Origin: Leuconostoc carnosum
GTDB lineage: Bacteria; Bacillota; Bacilli; Lactobacillales; Lactobacillaceae
Direction: 5' to 3'
NCBI RefSeq assembly: GCF_014207505.1
Contig: NZ_JACHGL010000007.1
Span: 1 to 64,000 of the forward strand
Length of the DNA stretch: 64,000 nt
The notes beneath the pieces were generated by a model that did no database searches, was not told the origin of the DNA, and saw nothing but the letters and a program-made list of their open reading frames with translations. The position numbers and the translations under genes are program-made. Below are positions 8,334-17,135 of this stretch, piece by piece. How positions within the stretch are numbered: position 1 is the first letter of the stretch; each line of letters opens with the position of its first letter.

Positions 8334-10696
8334 TACTTTACCTCATATAAATGTTGAGGTACATCATCAATCAAAGTTGTCATTTCACCTTGTGATAGTA
8401 ACGTGAGACGATGCATCGCACGGCTAGCAACAGTGTAAAGTAAGCGTCGTTGAGAATCATCACCATACCGTGTATCATCAGCATGCCAAATGATAACAGC
8501 ATCAAACTCTAACCCTTTAGCTAAATATGAGGGCACAACAATGGCGCCTTGCGCCAATCGCTGATTTTCTGATTGAATTAACGTCACGGATTTATCACCC
8601 AACTCTGCCATTAGCTCTTGCGCATCAGCTAATGTCTTAGTAATAATAGCAGTTGATTCGCTGTCCTGCTTATTTTGTAATATTTGCTGACGTAATTGTG
8701 TCATCATTTTAGGCTGAGAGTCAGCGACACATATATTCGGCTTTTCGCCTTCACGATTAAAAGCCGTAATATCTTGCCCGTCACGTAAAATATATTTGGT
8801 AAAATCAGTAATTTGTTGCGTTGATCGATAAGTTTGTGTTAACTTGGCCTGTTCAACACGGTCCGTATCAAATAATGTCGCAAAATCAGTTTGTAGATTC
8901 TGAGCATTGTCTTTCGTGAAAATCGCTTGGTTTAAATCACCTAAAACAGTAAATTTAGCTAACGGAAAGCTAAACTTTAAAAACGCTAATTGAAAAGGCG
9001 TGTAGTCTTGAATTTCATCAATAAACAAAAAACGAATGTCACGTTCACCGTGTTTGCCAGTGATCAAGTCATACAAATACAAATACATCGTTGTATCTGC
9101 CAATGATAATCTTTTTGCTTTAAGGGAGTCAATGACCTGCTCTACATGATTATGCCAGTCATTATCAACAATACCAAATTGTGACAAATCAACATATTCA
9201 TGCACATGGCGTAAAAAATCAACAAACTGTGCATTGATATTTAAAAAACTGCCCCGACGAATTTGTCGCGCTAATGGTCTGAGAGATTGTGTCACAATTT
9301 GCTTAGCTAAGAAATGCCGTTCAGACTTTTCACTAGCAAATTCACGTTCTTTAGGTCCACTACCTAATTGCGTTTGTCGCGTGCGTGATGCTGCATCTTG
9401 TTCTTGATCATCCCCAATACGTACTTTTCCGGCACCAACCAGCTCATCGTATTCTTGCTTAGACAGATTCTCAATGGCTAGTTCAACCCATTCTTTACGC
9501 ATCTCTGAGTTAATATGGGCATTCAAACTACGTAGTAATGTCTCTCTAGTTGCCTCTAATCGTTGCCCTAACTTATAATTTTCATTGTACTGATAGTAAA
9601 TTTCAGTAATCCGTTCCTTGTTAACTAATGGTTCACCACGAAACATCAAATGCCGTATTCTCATGTCTGATCTATTGAGGTGATCAGCGTACGTAGATAA
9701 AGCATGAAACATAGCCAAACTACCCTTAACTAAACTGATTTTATCGTCAGTCATATCATTTTCAAAACGTTCCTGCAGTGTTTCCACATTAATTTTAGGT
9801 AACCGTCTAGAAGCATATTGATAAAACGTCATTTGCACCATATTTTGTTCACCAAGTTCTGGCAAAACATTATCAATATAGTCGTTAAATAGTTGGTTCG
9901 GGCTAAATAGCACAACCTGTCCTGACGTCAATTTACCACGATAACGATAGAGTAAATAAGCAATACGCTGTAAAACAGCCGCAGTTTTACCAGAACCAGC
10001 AGCTCCCTGTACAAATAACAAATCTGCTCTTGTATTACGAATAATTTTATTTTGCTCTTTTTGGATGGTAGTCACAATGGACTTCATTTTTGTTGATGAT
10101 TCCCCAGATAAGGCGTTCATCAACATGGCATCCCCAATGGCTTCTTCCGTATCGAACAACGTCACGATGACACCATCTTCAATTTGGAACTGACGCTTAA
10201 GCATCACATTAGCTTGCTGAGTACCGTCTGGTGTTAAATAAGTAACCTGCCCAATACCACCATCATAGTAGATAGATGCCACCGGTGCACGCCAATCATA
10301 AACTAAAAACTTATTTTTATCGTCACTAAATGAACCCAACCCGATGTAAATTGTTTCAGCTTCACCACTGTCACTCACTGATTCATTGAAATCAATTCGA
10401 GCAAAATATGGCTTATCAATTTGTTTCGTCAAAGTTGCAAAACGTTGTTCTGCTCGTGTTTTTGAGTTTTCTCGTTCAGACAGCATTTGTTGTTGTTGAC
10501 GAATAGAAGCCGCTGTTTCAACAATACCAGAATAGGTATCAGTTTTAAGACGAACTTCTCCCCAACTTTGAGATACTGTATTAATATTCTTATTAGTACG
10601 CTTGATTTCTGTTTCAGTCGATTTTAAAGATGTTTTCATCTCAGTGAGGGTTTTTTCAAGATACTGTGTTTCTTCAATTTTAGTTTGATTATCCAA
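8333..10696 (-). CDS. helD: HelD-like superfamily 1 helicase (RNA polymerase recycling)
   Basis: A 787-residue ATPase resembling HelD, a UvrD-related factor that binds RNA polymerase and releases stalled enzyme from DNA. It has an N-terminal coiled coil (about 1-90) as in HelD arms, a DWRAPVASIYYDGG segment typical of the family, Walker A GAAGSGKTAAVL, Walker B IDEIQDY, GDLNQAIF and TYRST motifs, and a C-terminal YLAKGLEFDAVIIW motif. The open frame extends to 10804, but that stretch overlaps the tRNA-Glu terminator and a candidate promoter (TTGTAT-17-TACAAT). I therefore place the start at the TTG at 10696, after a GAGAGCGAGAGA stretch; this start is uncertain. It is coupled to the downstream kinase. 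Confidence 0.8.
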   Translation of the reverse strand: MDNQTKIEETQYLEKTLTEMKTSLKSTETEIKRTNKNINTVSQSWGEVRLKTDTYSGIVETAASIRQQQQMLSERENSKTRAEQRFATLTKQIDKPYFARIDFNESVSDSGEAETIYIGLGSFSDDKNKFLVYDWRAPVASIYYDGGIGQVTYLTPDGTQQANVMLKRQFQIEDGVIVTLFDTEEAIGDAMLMNALSGESSTKMKSIVTTIQKEQNKIIRNTRADLLFVQGAAGSGKTAAVLQRIAYLLYRYRGKLTSGQVVLFSPNQLFNDYIDNVLPELGEQNMVQMTFYQYASRRLPKINVETLQERFENDMTDDKISLVKGSLAMFHALSTYADHLNRSDMRIRHLMFRGEPLVNKERITEIYYQYNENYKLGQRLEATRETLLRSLNAHINSEMRKEWVELAIENLSKQEYDELVGAGKVRIGDDQEQDAASRTRQTQLGSGPKEREFASEKSERHFLAKQIVTQSLRPLARQIRRGSFLNINAQFVDFLRHVHEYVDLSQFGIVDNDWHNHVEQVIDSLKAKRLSLADTTMYLYLYDLITGKHGERDIRFLFIDEIQDYTPFQLAFLKFSFPLAKFTVLGDLNQAIFTKDNAQNLQTDFATLFDTDRVEQAKLTQTYRSTQQITDFTKYILRDGQDITAFNREGEKPNICVADSQPKMMTQLRQQILQNKQDSESTAIITKTLADAQELMAELGDKSVTLIQSENQRLAQGAIVVPSYLAKGLEFDAVIIWHADDTRYGDDSQRRLLYTVASRAMHRLTLLSQGEMTTLIDDVPQHLYEVK

Positions 10697-10792
10697 AATG
10701 TCTCTCGCTCTCTTCAAATTCAGTGCTTTAATTGTACGCCTTATATTGAAAGAATACAAAAGATACATACTAGCCATTACATAAATGCATAT

Positions 10793-10817
10793 AAAAAGCC
10801 GCAACCGAAGTTGCGAC
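10793..10817 (-). terminator. Terminator of tRNA-Glu with UUCG tetraloop
   Basis: Minus-strand RNA forms an 8-bp GC-rich stem (GTCGCAAC/GTTGCGGC) closed by the very stable UUCG tetraloop and followed by five U. It lies 6 bases after the tRNA 3' end. Confidence 0.9.
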
Positions 10818-10823
10818 TTGATA

Positions 10824-10895
10824 TAGCTCGTGAGAGAATCGAACTCTCGATTCCGCCGTGAAAGGGCAGCGTCTTAGCCACTTGACCAACGAGCC
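10824..10895 (-). tRNA. tRNA-Glu (anticodon TTC)
   Basis: A full cloverleaf can be drawn on the minus strand. The acceptor is GGCTCGT/ACGAGCT with a G1-U72 pair, the D-arm is TGGTCAAGTGGCTAAGA, the anticodon loop CCTTTCA contains TTC, and the T-arm has GTTCGAT. It is 72 bases with discriminator A and no encoded CCA. The sequence is close to Bacillus tRNA-Glu. Confidence 0.96.
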
Positions 10896-10936
10896 ATGGT
10901 CAGTGATGCCCGATATCTCTATCAGACAACTATATT

Positions 10937-10965
10937 AGTATAGCAAGAAATTATAAACTCGTCAA
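10937..10965 (-). promoter_or_regulatory. Promoter of tRNA-Glu
   Basis: TTGACG (10965-10960) and TATACT (10942-10937) with a 17-base spacer, giving a start near 10930 and a roughly 35-base 5' leader on the tRNA precursor. Confidence 0.75.
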
Positions 10966-10972
10966 CTATTTT

Positions 10973-12217
10973 TTAATTATTTTTATTTTTAGGTTTTAGT
11001 GTCATTAATTTAGTTGGATCAATTGGTTTTGCTGGCTCGTTAACTGCATGTTTATAATACTGCCACGGCTTTTTAGGATCAAACTCGATATCGGTTGTTA
11101 TCGGGAAGCCATTCCGAAAACGGGTCAGTAACCAATTTTCTAAGGGCTTAGGCACTGCTAACAAATTAAAATCAGCTGGGGATACTGCATAACGAATTGA
11201 CGCAACATCTTGCAGCATCACCTTTTGTACCCAATCAGGTTCTGTAATGAGTTCACGTCCCAAGGCGCCAAAAGTTACCCCTGTATCCATTAAAGATTCA
11301 ACTTGTTCAGGTTGTTTGAGCAAACCTGCTACCATCAATGGTAAATCAGGTGGTAATTGCTCAAGATAATAGTCAATAACTCGCTTGGTATCCGTTTTAT
11401 CATTAAAGGGTTTTTGGAAAGCATCTTTTAAAGATAAGTGAAGATAGTCAACCGGTAGCTCAGCTAGCTTTTTGGCAAAATAAAGTGAGTCCGCCAGTGA
11501 AATACCTGGTACCGTACTTTCTTCCGGTGATTGTCGATAACCTAACAAAAACGGGCGATCAGCATATTTATTGATGGTTTGGGCAACTTTTGCTGTAACT
11601 GCCAACCCAAAGCGACTCCGCTTTTCTAATGTGCCGCCCCAAATATCTTCACGCCGATTACTGTCAGGCGAAAAAAATTGCTGAAGTAAATATAAATTAG
11701 CCCCATGTATTTCGACGCCATCAAATCCTGCTAATATGGCTCTCTTGGTGGCTTGTGCAAAATCCTCAATGGTTTGTGTGATTTCCTCATGTGTTAATGC
11801 TCGTGGTGTCTCGTGTGTACCATGCGGATACGCCTGTTCGCTAGCAGAAATCGGAGCATGACCACGCAAAATTGTACTGGTCGTCTGTCGACCTGCTGCA
11901 AAAATCTGCAATACTGCTTTAGCCCCACCAGATTTAATCGCGCTAGCAAGTTGGCGTAGTCCAGTTATTTTATCATCATCGGCAACTGAGACACCACCTT
12001 CCCAACCACGTCCGATTTCGTTGACATGCGCTGCTTCAGTAATAATCATAGCTGGACCTTGTGCGCGCAACTGATAAAAACGCAACTCATCCATTGTCAC
12101 ATTACCGTCTTCGAATGATGATCGTAACGTTATCGGTGCCATCACAACATGATTACGCAATGTTATCGCTTTATTTTTGAAAGTATAATTGTCTAAAAAA
12201 TCGAAATTAATTTGCAT
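10973..12217 (-). CDS. NADH:flavin oxidoreductase, Old Yellow Enzyme family
   Basis: A 414-residue FMN-dependent ene-reductase homologue, cytosolic, expected to reduce activated C=C bonds with NAD(P)H. A TIM-barrel layout is visible: VVMAPITLRS near the N-terminus, LQIFAAGRQ, the substrate/FMN motif HGANLYLLQQFFSPDSNRR with DIWGG, and LGRELITEPDW near the C-terminus. The natural substrate is unknown. I use ATG 12217; the frame runs on to a TTG inside the upstream terminator. The only candidate promoter element is TATAAT at 12229-12224, six bases before the ATG, so the transcript might be leaderless or nearly so. No good SD is visible. Confidence 0.87.
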   Translation of the reverse strand: MQINFDFLDNYTFKNKAITLRNHVVMAPITLRSSFEDGNVTMDELRFYQLRAQGPAMIITEAAHVNEIGRGWEGGVSVADDDKITGLRQLASAIKSGGAKAVLQIFAAGRQTTSTILRGHAPISASEQAYPHGTHETPRALTHEEITQTIEDFAQATKRAILAGFDGVEIHGANLYLLQQFFSPDSNRREDIWGGTLEKRSRFGLAVTAKVAQTINKYADRPFLLGYRQSPEESTVPGISLADSLYFAKKLAELPVDYLHLSLKDAFQKPFNDKTDTKRVIDYYLEQLPPDLPLMVAGLLKQPEQVESLMDTGVTFGALGRELITEPDWVQKVMLQDVASIRYAVSPADFNLLAVPKPLENWLLTRFRNGFPITTDIEFDPKKPWQYYKHAVNEPAKPIDPTKLMTLKPKNKNN

Positions 12218-12230
12218 ACTCACATTATAC

Positions 12231-12260
12231 AAAAAAAGCTCACCCAAAGGTGAACTTTTT
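12231..12260 (-). terminator. Terminator after the LysM gene
   Basis: A 7-bp stem (GTTCACC/GGTGAGC on the minus strand, one G-U pair), 4-base loop, then seven T. It stands between the LysM gene and the OYE gene. Confidence 0.75.
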
Positions 12261-12296
12261 TATCTGTATTAATCTATTATCTAGAAAAACTTGAGA

Positions 12297-12929
12297 TTAA
12301 TACCAACCGTTACTTTGTGAATGTGCCCATGCATTTTCAGCAGAACCGTAGCGTGCAGAAATGTATGACTTCATGGCATTCAATTGGTCATTATAATCTG
12401 TTGAATTACCACCATATTGTGCGCGTGCTTGAGGTGATAATTGGCCAATACCGTAATATTGACCGTTAGTAGCGTTAACATTACCACTTGATTCACGAGC
12501 GATCAAAGAAGATAACGCAGATGATTCTGAACCAGTTGAAGTCGTTGTTGTTTGTGTCTTAGCAACTGCTACAGGGGCTTGTTGTACTGGAGCTGCTGCC
12601 TGTTGTTGTTGAACAGGTGCTTGTACTGGAGCTGCAGGTGCTACTGCAGGTTGATTGTTTGTTTCAACTGTCTTTGCCTTTTCAGCAAAGCTCAAATGTT
12701 GTCCAACCACAATTAAGTTAGCATCAGTAATGTTGTTGTTGTTAACAATTGAGTCAACAGTAACATTGAACTTTGAAGACAACTTATTTAATGTGTCACC
12801 TGATTGAACGACGTAGTCTGTTGACGCGTTCACTGCGTTTGTAGTGTCTGCACTAACATTAGTTGCACCAAATGCGAAAGCACCAGCAACACCAGCAGCG
12901 ATTGTCAAAGACTGTTTAAAATTAAGCAT
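12297..12929 (-). CDS. Secreted LysM protein with Apf-like lytic transglycosylase domain
   Basis: A 210-residue exported cell-wall protein. A Sec signal peptide spans about residues 1-27 (cleavage likely after VSA), a LysM peptidoglycan-binding domain spans about 39-82 (YVVQSGDTL start), then comes an Ala/Pro/Gln/Val linker with short PV and QQ repeats (85-130) and a Ser/Thr patch. The C-terminal domain (about 140-210) contains IARESSG, YYGIGQLS and ends in SNGWY. This resembles the SLT-like C-terminus of aggregation-promoting factors of lactobacilli, with the Glu of ARESSG the probable catalytic residue. It likely remodels or coats the wall. A long 5' leader follows a good promoter. The linker could be a glycosylation target (inference). 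Confidence 0.85.
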   Translation of the reverse strand: MLNFKQSLTIAAGVAGAFAFGATNVSADTTNAVNASTDYVVQSGDTLNKLSSKFNVTVDSIVNNNNITDANLIVVGQHLSFAEKAKTVETNNQPAVAPAAPVQAPVQQQQAAAPVQQAPVAVAKTQTTTTSTGSESSALSSLIARESSGNVNATNGQYYGIGQLSPQARAQYGGNSTDYNDQLNAMKSYISARYGSAENAWAHSQSNGWY

Positions 12930-13005
12930 ATATACCTACCTCTGTGTAATTTAAGTTTTGTTCTTTAAGCTGTTTAAGCTATGCCTATAATAGTAATCCT
13001 AAAAT

Positions 13006-13034
13006 ATAATAGCGAAACATCGAGATGATGTCAG
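13006..13034 (-). promoter_or_regulatory. Promoter of the LysM gene
   Basis: CTGACA (13034-13029) and TATTAT (13011-13006), 17-base spacer. The start near 12999 gives a leader of about 70 bases that holds the direct repeat AGCTTAAA (minus strand, near 12985-12965) and an AGAGGTAGG SD. Confidence 0.6.
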
Positions 13035-13079
13035 TTCTATTACATACTATTATTTATTAAACATTATGAACTAATTTGT

Positions 13080-14585
13080 TTAATATTCAACAAAAAATTG
13101 TAATTTTGGTTTGTTCGGTAACTGTATATGTGTCTTAAAATAGTCTACTAACATTTCTTGAATAGGTTGATCACCAGAAAAAACAGTCTCTGCAGTTGCA
13201 TATTCATGATAATTACCACCGCCAACAGCACGATAATTGTTCATAGCAATCGTAAAATAGTCCGTATCTTGCACATCTTGGCCTTGATATTGTAACTTAA
13301 CGACCCGACTTCCCACCGGATGAGTCACATTAAAACCATAATCAATACCAAAAGCCAAATCATAATTATAATGCTCAACTTTCGGTATTAACCAATCAGG
13401 ATCCACTGTTAATTGAGCATCTGAGATGACAAAATAACTCGCAACATGCTCTAAACTGGCTCTTAGTGCTTTACCACTAACACGCTTAGTGACCAGTGTA
13501 TTGTCAAAAGGATAGTTTTGTAAAATATGACGTAAAGTCAATTTCTGTGGCAAACTGGACGGATTATTATTCAAACTAACTAACGTGATATCTGCATCGG
13601 ACACAGCTAATTGTACCGATGCAATCCATTGTAATATCTCATTCCCGCGCTTAGCAAGTTCTATAGGGGGTTGAACAGCAATGCTAGCATCAAGCTGTGC
13701 GATTGGTTGATCTAACCAATTCTCGACCTTATCTTGCACAGGCTGCAAAGCTGAGAGGATAGTCTCACAACTCTTTGTACCTGCTGATTTCGTTTCTGCT
13801 TTGAATTGCCATGACCCTTTATTTTCAACACCATTGATTTCGGCAAACAACTTGGCTTGATTTGGCATCTGTAATGTGAGCACCCCGTTAATAACCGTTG
13901 GCGGCACATTACCATGCTGATGTCCTGTCAACAGAATATCAAGGTCAAGCAGTTCAGTAAGCTGCCAAGCAATATTTTCAGTTGTCTTACTAACGACTTT
14001 ACCAGTAGATATATCTCGTTCATAACCACCGTGATACACACCAATCACAACATCAGATTCATCACGTAATTGTTTAACAACTTTATCTGCCTTGACCAAT
14101 GGTGATTCAATATTAATGGCAGATATATGCGCTGGTTTCTCCCAAATATTGATATAATCTGTCACTAATCCAATAATTCCAACTTTAGTCCCATTCTCCA
14201 GTGTTTTTATTTGCGCTGGATAAAGTGTATGTCCTGATTTATCTGTCACATTTTCAGCAACAACTGTTGCCTCTAATTTATCAAGATGTTTCACTAATTG
14301 ATCATAGCCAAAATTAAAATCGTGATTACCCAGCGTGACATAATCATAGCCAGCTAAATTCATAGCCGTCGTTACAGCATCAGTATCTTCGTGTGTTTGT
14401 AAATACTGTAATAGCGGTGATCCTTGGTACATATCACCACCATCGATAATAATTGTATTACCATTCTTATCAAAGTTAGCTGCTACATTAATTAACCCTT
14501 GGGGTTGCGGCGCTTTTTGGATATAATCTGTTGGAAATAAGTAACCGTGCACATCAGAGGTGTAGTAAATTTTAAATTGTTTCAT
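13080..14585 (-). CDS. Cytosolic 5'-nucleotidase / 2',3'-cyclic phosphodiesterase family
   Basis: A 501-residue binuclear metallophosphatase of the UshA/YfkN family, expected to hydrolyse nucleotides or cyclic nucleotides. The metal-site motifs are complete and in order: TSDVHGYLFP (near residue 10), DGGDMYQGS, LGNHDFNFG, GVYHGGYERD and LTGHQHGN. The C-terminal 5'-nucleotidase domain has AMNNYRAVGGG. Most relatives are exported; this one has no signal peptide, so I infer a cytosolic role. I start at 14585, with AGGAG 6 bases upstream. It is the last gene of the phn unit, preceded by a terminator-like hairpin whose U-run touches its SD. The context suggests it acts on phosphorylated molecules brought in by PhnDCE. 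Confidence 0.85.
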   Translation of the reverse strand: MKQFKIYYTSDVHGYLFPTDYIQKAPQPQGLINVAANFDKNGNTIIIDGGDMYQGSPLLQYLQTHEDTDAVTTAMNLAGYDYVTLGNHDFNFGYDQLVKHLDKLEATVVAENVTDKSGHTLYPAQIKTLENGTKVGIIGLVTDYINIWEKPAHISAINIESPLVKADKVVKQLRDESDVVIGVYHGGYERDISTGKVVSKTTENIAWQLTELLDLDILLTGHQHGNVPPTVINGVLTLQMPNQAKLFAEINGVENKGSWQFKAETKSAGTKSCETILSALQPVQDKVENWLDQPIAQLDASIAVQPPIELAKRGNEILQWIASVQLAVSDADITLVSLNNNPSSLPQKLTLRHILQNYPFDNTLVTKRVSGKALRASLEHVASYFVISDAQLTVDPDWLIPKVEHYNYDLAFGIDYGFNVTHPVGSRVVKLQYQGQDVQDTDYFTIAMNNYRAVGGGNYHEYATAETVFSGDQPIQEMLVDYFKTHIQLPNKPKLQFFVEY

Positions 14586-14595
14586 TGTTTCTCCT

Positions 14596-14620
14596 AAAAA
14601 AGAGCGACACCAGTCGCCCT
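14596..14620 (-). terminator. Terminator or attenuator between phnE and the nucleotidase
   Basis: An 8-bp stem (AGGGCGAC/GTCGCTCT, one G-U pair), TGGT loop and six U, directly followed by the AGGAG SD of the nucleotidase gene. Readthrough would be needed for operon expression of that gene, as no other promoter is obvious. Confidence 0.7.
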
Positions 14621-14628
14621 CATTCTTA

Positions 14629-15438
14629 TTACCCATATAAAATCTTTTGACGTAATTTGTTTGATATAATTTCAACCACAAATACTAGAATGAATAGGCC
14701 GATCAAAATGGCCCCAACCTGATGCCAATGATATGCACCCATTGCAAATATCATTGGTGCACCGATACCACCGGCACCAACTAATCCCAAAATTGTTGCT
14801 TCACGCAAATTCATATCAAAACGGTAGACAAGAATGGAGATAAAGTCAGAACTCAACTGCGGTAAAACACCATAACGGATTTTTTGAAAAAACGTTGACC
14901 CACAGGCATCAAGAGATTCTAAGATACCTGAATCTAAATCTTCAATTGTTTCAATAAATAACTTTGAAATCATACCAATAGAAACAATGGCTAATGTCAT
15001 AACACCGGCAAATGGTCCAGGACCAGTAACACGAATAAACATTAATCCATAAACCAATGATGGCACTGTACGGATAGCCATAATAATAAAACGTGTCACA
15101 ATCACTACTGGACGCGGCACAATATTCGTTGCCGAAATAAATGATAATGGCACGGCAATAACTGCACCAACTAGCGTACCTAAGAAAGCAATTGCAATAG
15201 TCTGTAAAATCAAATACGCAACACTGCTATCATTTAAACCAAATAGTAAGCTTGTGTCGGGCATTAAGATACCCATTAAAATATTCCATCCGATTTCAAT
15301 ACCCTTAGTAGTCACATGGGCACCATGTAATGCTGGGGATGAGACAGCCAACAAAATAACCAAAACGATAGCAATCAGACTATATTGTAACGCTCGACGC
15401 GGTTCTTTTTTGAGAACATTTTCTAAATTATTATTCAT
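14629..15438 (-). CDS. phnE: Phosphonate-type ABC transporter permease (second PhnE)
   Basis: A 269-residue integral membrane permease with about six helices. The binding-protein-dependent transport signature is visible in DACGSTFFQKIRYGVLPQL, the EAA loop that contacts the ATPase PhnC. AIRTVPSLVYGLMF and GLVGAGGIGAPM are conserved PhnE segments. It pairs with the adjacent PhnE to form the membrane channel. A GGAGAG SD precedes the ATG, 12 bases after the first phnE. Such PhnDCE systems take up phosphonates or phosphate esters; the substrate cannot be told from sequence here. A terminator-like hairpin follows. Confidence 0.88.
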   Translation of the reverse strand: MNNNLENVLKKEPRRALQYSLIAIVLVILLAVSSPALHGAHVTTKGIEIGWNILMGILMPDTSLLFGLNDSSVAYLILQTIAIAFLGTLVGAVIAVPLSFISATNIVPRPVVIVTRFIIMAIRTVPSLVYGLMFIRVTGPGPFAGVMTLAIVSIGMISKLFIETIEDLDSGILESLDACGSTFFQKIRYGVLPQLSSDFISILVYRFDMNLREATILGLVGAGGIGAPMIFAMGAYHWHQVGAILIGLFILVFVVEIISNKLRQKILYG

Positions 15439-15450
15439 ACTGTGCTCTCC

Positions 15451-16272
15451 TTAACTTAAATGCTTACGTAGTCTTTGACTAACAGTTTCAATGATGACTA
15501 CCGCTACAAATATTGATAACAGAATCATACCAACACTGTTAAACTCACGCCAACCAATCTTCTCATTCAAAATCATACCAATACCACCGGCACCAACATA
15601 ACCCAAAATAGCTGCATATCGGACGTTCCCTTCAAAAGCAAATAAAGCTGTTGATAAGTATATAGGCAAAATTTGAGGAAAAATAGTTGTAACAAATGCA
15701 CGTGGTGCATTAGCGCCTGTCGCTGTCAAAGCTTCATAAGCCCCCATATCAACAGTCTCAATGTACTCAAATAACTGTTTCCCAACGAATGAAAAACTAA
15801 ATAAGAATATAGCAACCGTACCCGCAAACGTGCCCAGCCCAAAAATATATGTGGCAATTAAAGCAGAAACCAGTGTAGGTATCGTCCTTACTACAGTTAA
15901 AATAAAACGTATCAGCAAGTTAACTATTTTATTATTTGTTATATTATGAGCTGCCAAAACAGCAAATGGTAGCGCTAGTAGCGCTCCAAAAAACGAGCCA
16001 AAGAACGACATTTGGATTGTCATCAATAATGGCTGCCAAACTTGCATAAAATAAGACAATTTTGGTGGAAACATACTACCAAAAATATTCCAAAAACCAG
16101 ACAAGTTCGTAAACAATGTGGTCAACTTAAAGCCTGTGACCCAAACTGATATACCAATGGCTATCAATAACAAAAGAACGAGTAGTGGTACTCTGGTAAA
16201 TTTTTGTGATACAGTTTTACCATTTGCAAGGGTATAACTTTCAGCGTCAAATAATTTATCATACCATCCCAT
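15451..16272 (-). CDS. phnE: Phosphonate-type ABC transporter permease (first PhnE)
   Basis: A 273-residue membrane permease with about six helices, homologous to its downstream neighbour, with which it should form a heterodimer. The EAA loop is seen in TATGANAPRAFVTTIFPQILP, and VVRTIPTLVSALIATY and GYVGAGGIGMIL match PhnE. The start overlaps the phnC stop by one base (TAATG), so translation is coupled to phnC. A charged N-terminal stretch of about 25 residues precedes the first helix. Confidence 0.88.
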   Translation of the reverse strand: MGWYDKLFDAESYTLANGKTVSQKFTRVPLLVLLLLIAIGISVWVTGFKLTTLFTNLSGFWNIFGSMFPPKLSYFMQVWQPLLMTIQMSFFGSFFGALLALPFAVLAAHNITNNKIVNLLIRFILTVVRTIPTLVSALIATYIFGLGTFAGTVAIFLFSFSFVGKQLFEYIETVDMGAYEALTATGANAPRAFVTTIFPQILPIYLSTALFAFEGNVRYAAILGYVGAGGIGMILNEKIGWREFNSVGMILLSIFVAVVIIETVSQRLRKHLS

Positions 16273-17018
16273 TATTCAGCCTCGTCTTTACTATAAATGA
16301 AGTCCAAGATATCTTGCGTTATTTCGTCAGCTGGTCCATCATAAACCACTTCACCTGAACGGATACCTATAATTCGTTTTGAATATTCTAAAGCTAAATC
16401 AACATGATGAATATTAATCAAAACAGTTTGACCTAATTCTTCATTAATTCTTTTAAAATCATCCATTACTTCGTGGGCAGTTACAGGATCTAAAGCAGCT
16501 ACCGGCTCATCAGCCAATAATACACTCGGATTTTGTGCCAATGTTCTAGCCAATGAGACACGCTGTTGTTGTCCCCCTGATAAGTGATCTGTACGAATAA
16601 ATGCTTTGTCCAGCATTGAAACACGGTCCAATGCTTCTAGGGCTTTTAACTTATCTTCTTTTGAGAAAATACCTAAAATAACACGACCCAAGGGCATGTC
16701 AGGCACTAAAGAACTCAACACGTTTTTAATGACTGAAATGCGGGGAACTAAATTATAAGATTGAAAGATCATGCCTACTTTTCGACGATATTGTCGTAAT
16801 GCCTTTCCTTTCAATCCGGAAATTTCAACGTCATCTACTGTCAATGTACCATCTGTTATGCTATTCAAGCGATTAATTGTTCTGATAAAAGTCGATTTTC
16901 CAGCACCAGACATACCAATAATGCCAATAAATTCACCATCTTGAATTTCTAAATTAATATCTCGCAATCCCTTAACACCATTAGGATACACCTTTGATAC
17001 ATGTTCAAATTTAATCAT
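16272..17018 (-). CDS. phnC: Phosphonate-type ABC transporter ATPase
   Basis: A 248-residue ATPase that drives the PhnE pair from the cytosolic face. Walker A GMSGAGKST (near residue 36), Q-loop MIFQSYNLV, signature LSGGQQQRVSLAR, Walker B VLLADEPVAALD and the switch histidine in NIHHVD are all present. FEHVSKVYPNGVKGLRDINLEI is typical of PhnC. The SD AGGGAAA precedes the ATG. It is separated from phnD by 117 bases containing two hairpins, which probably lower its expression relative to the binding protein. Confidence 0.92.
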   Translation of the reverse strand: MIKFEHVSKVYPNGVKGLRDINLEIQDGEFIGIIGMSGAGKSTFIRTINRLNSITDGTLTVDDVEISGLKGKALRQYRRKVGMIFQSYNLVPRISVIKNVLSSLVPDMPLGRVILGIFSKEDKLKALEALDRVSMLDKAFIRTDHLSGGQQQRVSLARTLAQNPSVLLADEPVAALDPVTAHEVMDDFKRINEELGQTVLINIHHVDLALEYSKRIIGIRSGEVVYDGPADEITQDILDFIYSKDEAE

Positions 17019-17047
17019 GATTATTTCCCTAGCTTTTTTATGTATTT

Positions 17048-17106
17048 AGAGCTATATATCATAGCTCTAACGCAAGAAAAGCAGCGCATTTGGCGCAGCT
17101 TTTCTT
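17048..17106 (-). promoter_or_regulatory. Tandem hairpins between phnD and phnC
   Basis: Two inverted repeats occur here. One (17074-17106) has 9 bp plus 4 bp around a single mismatch; the other (17048-17068) is a perfect 8 bp with a 5-base loop. Neither has a clean U-run, so they may protect the phnD 3' end and reduce readthrough into phnC rather than terminate fully. Confidence 0.5.
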
Positions 17107-17135
17107 AGTATTTTAAATGTATTCAATCACAGTGC

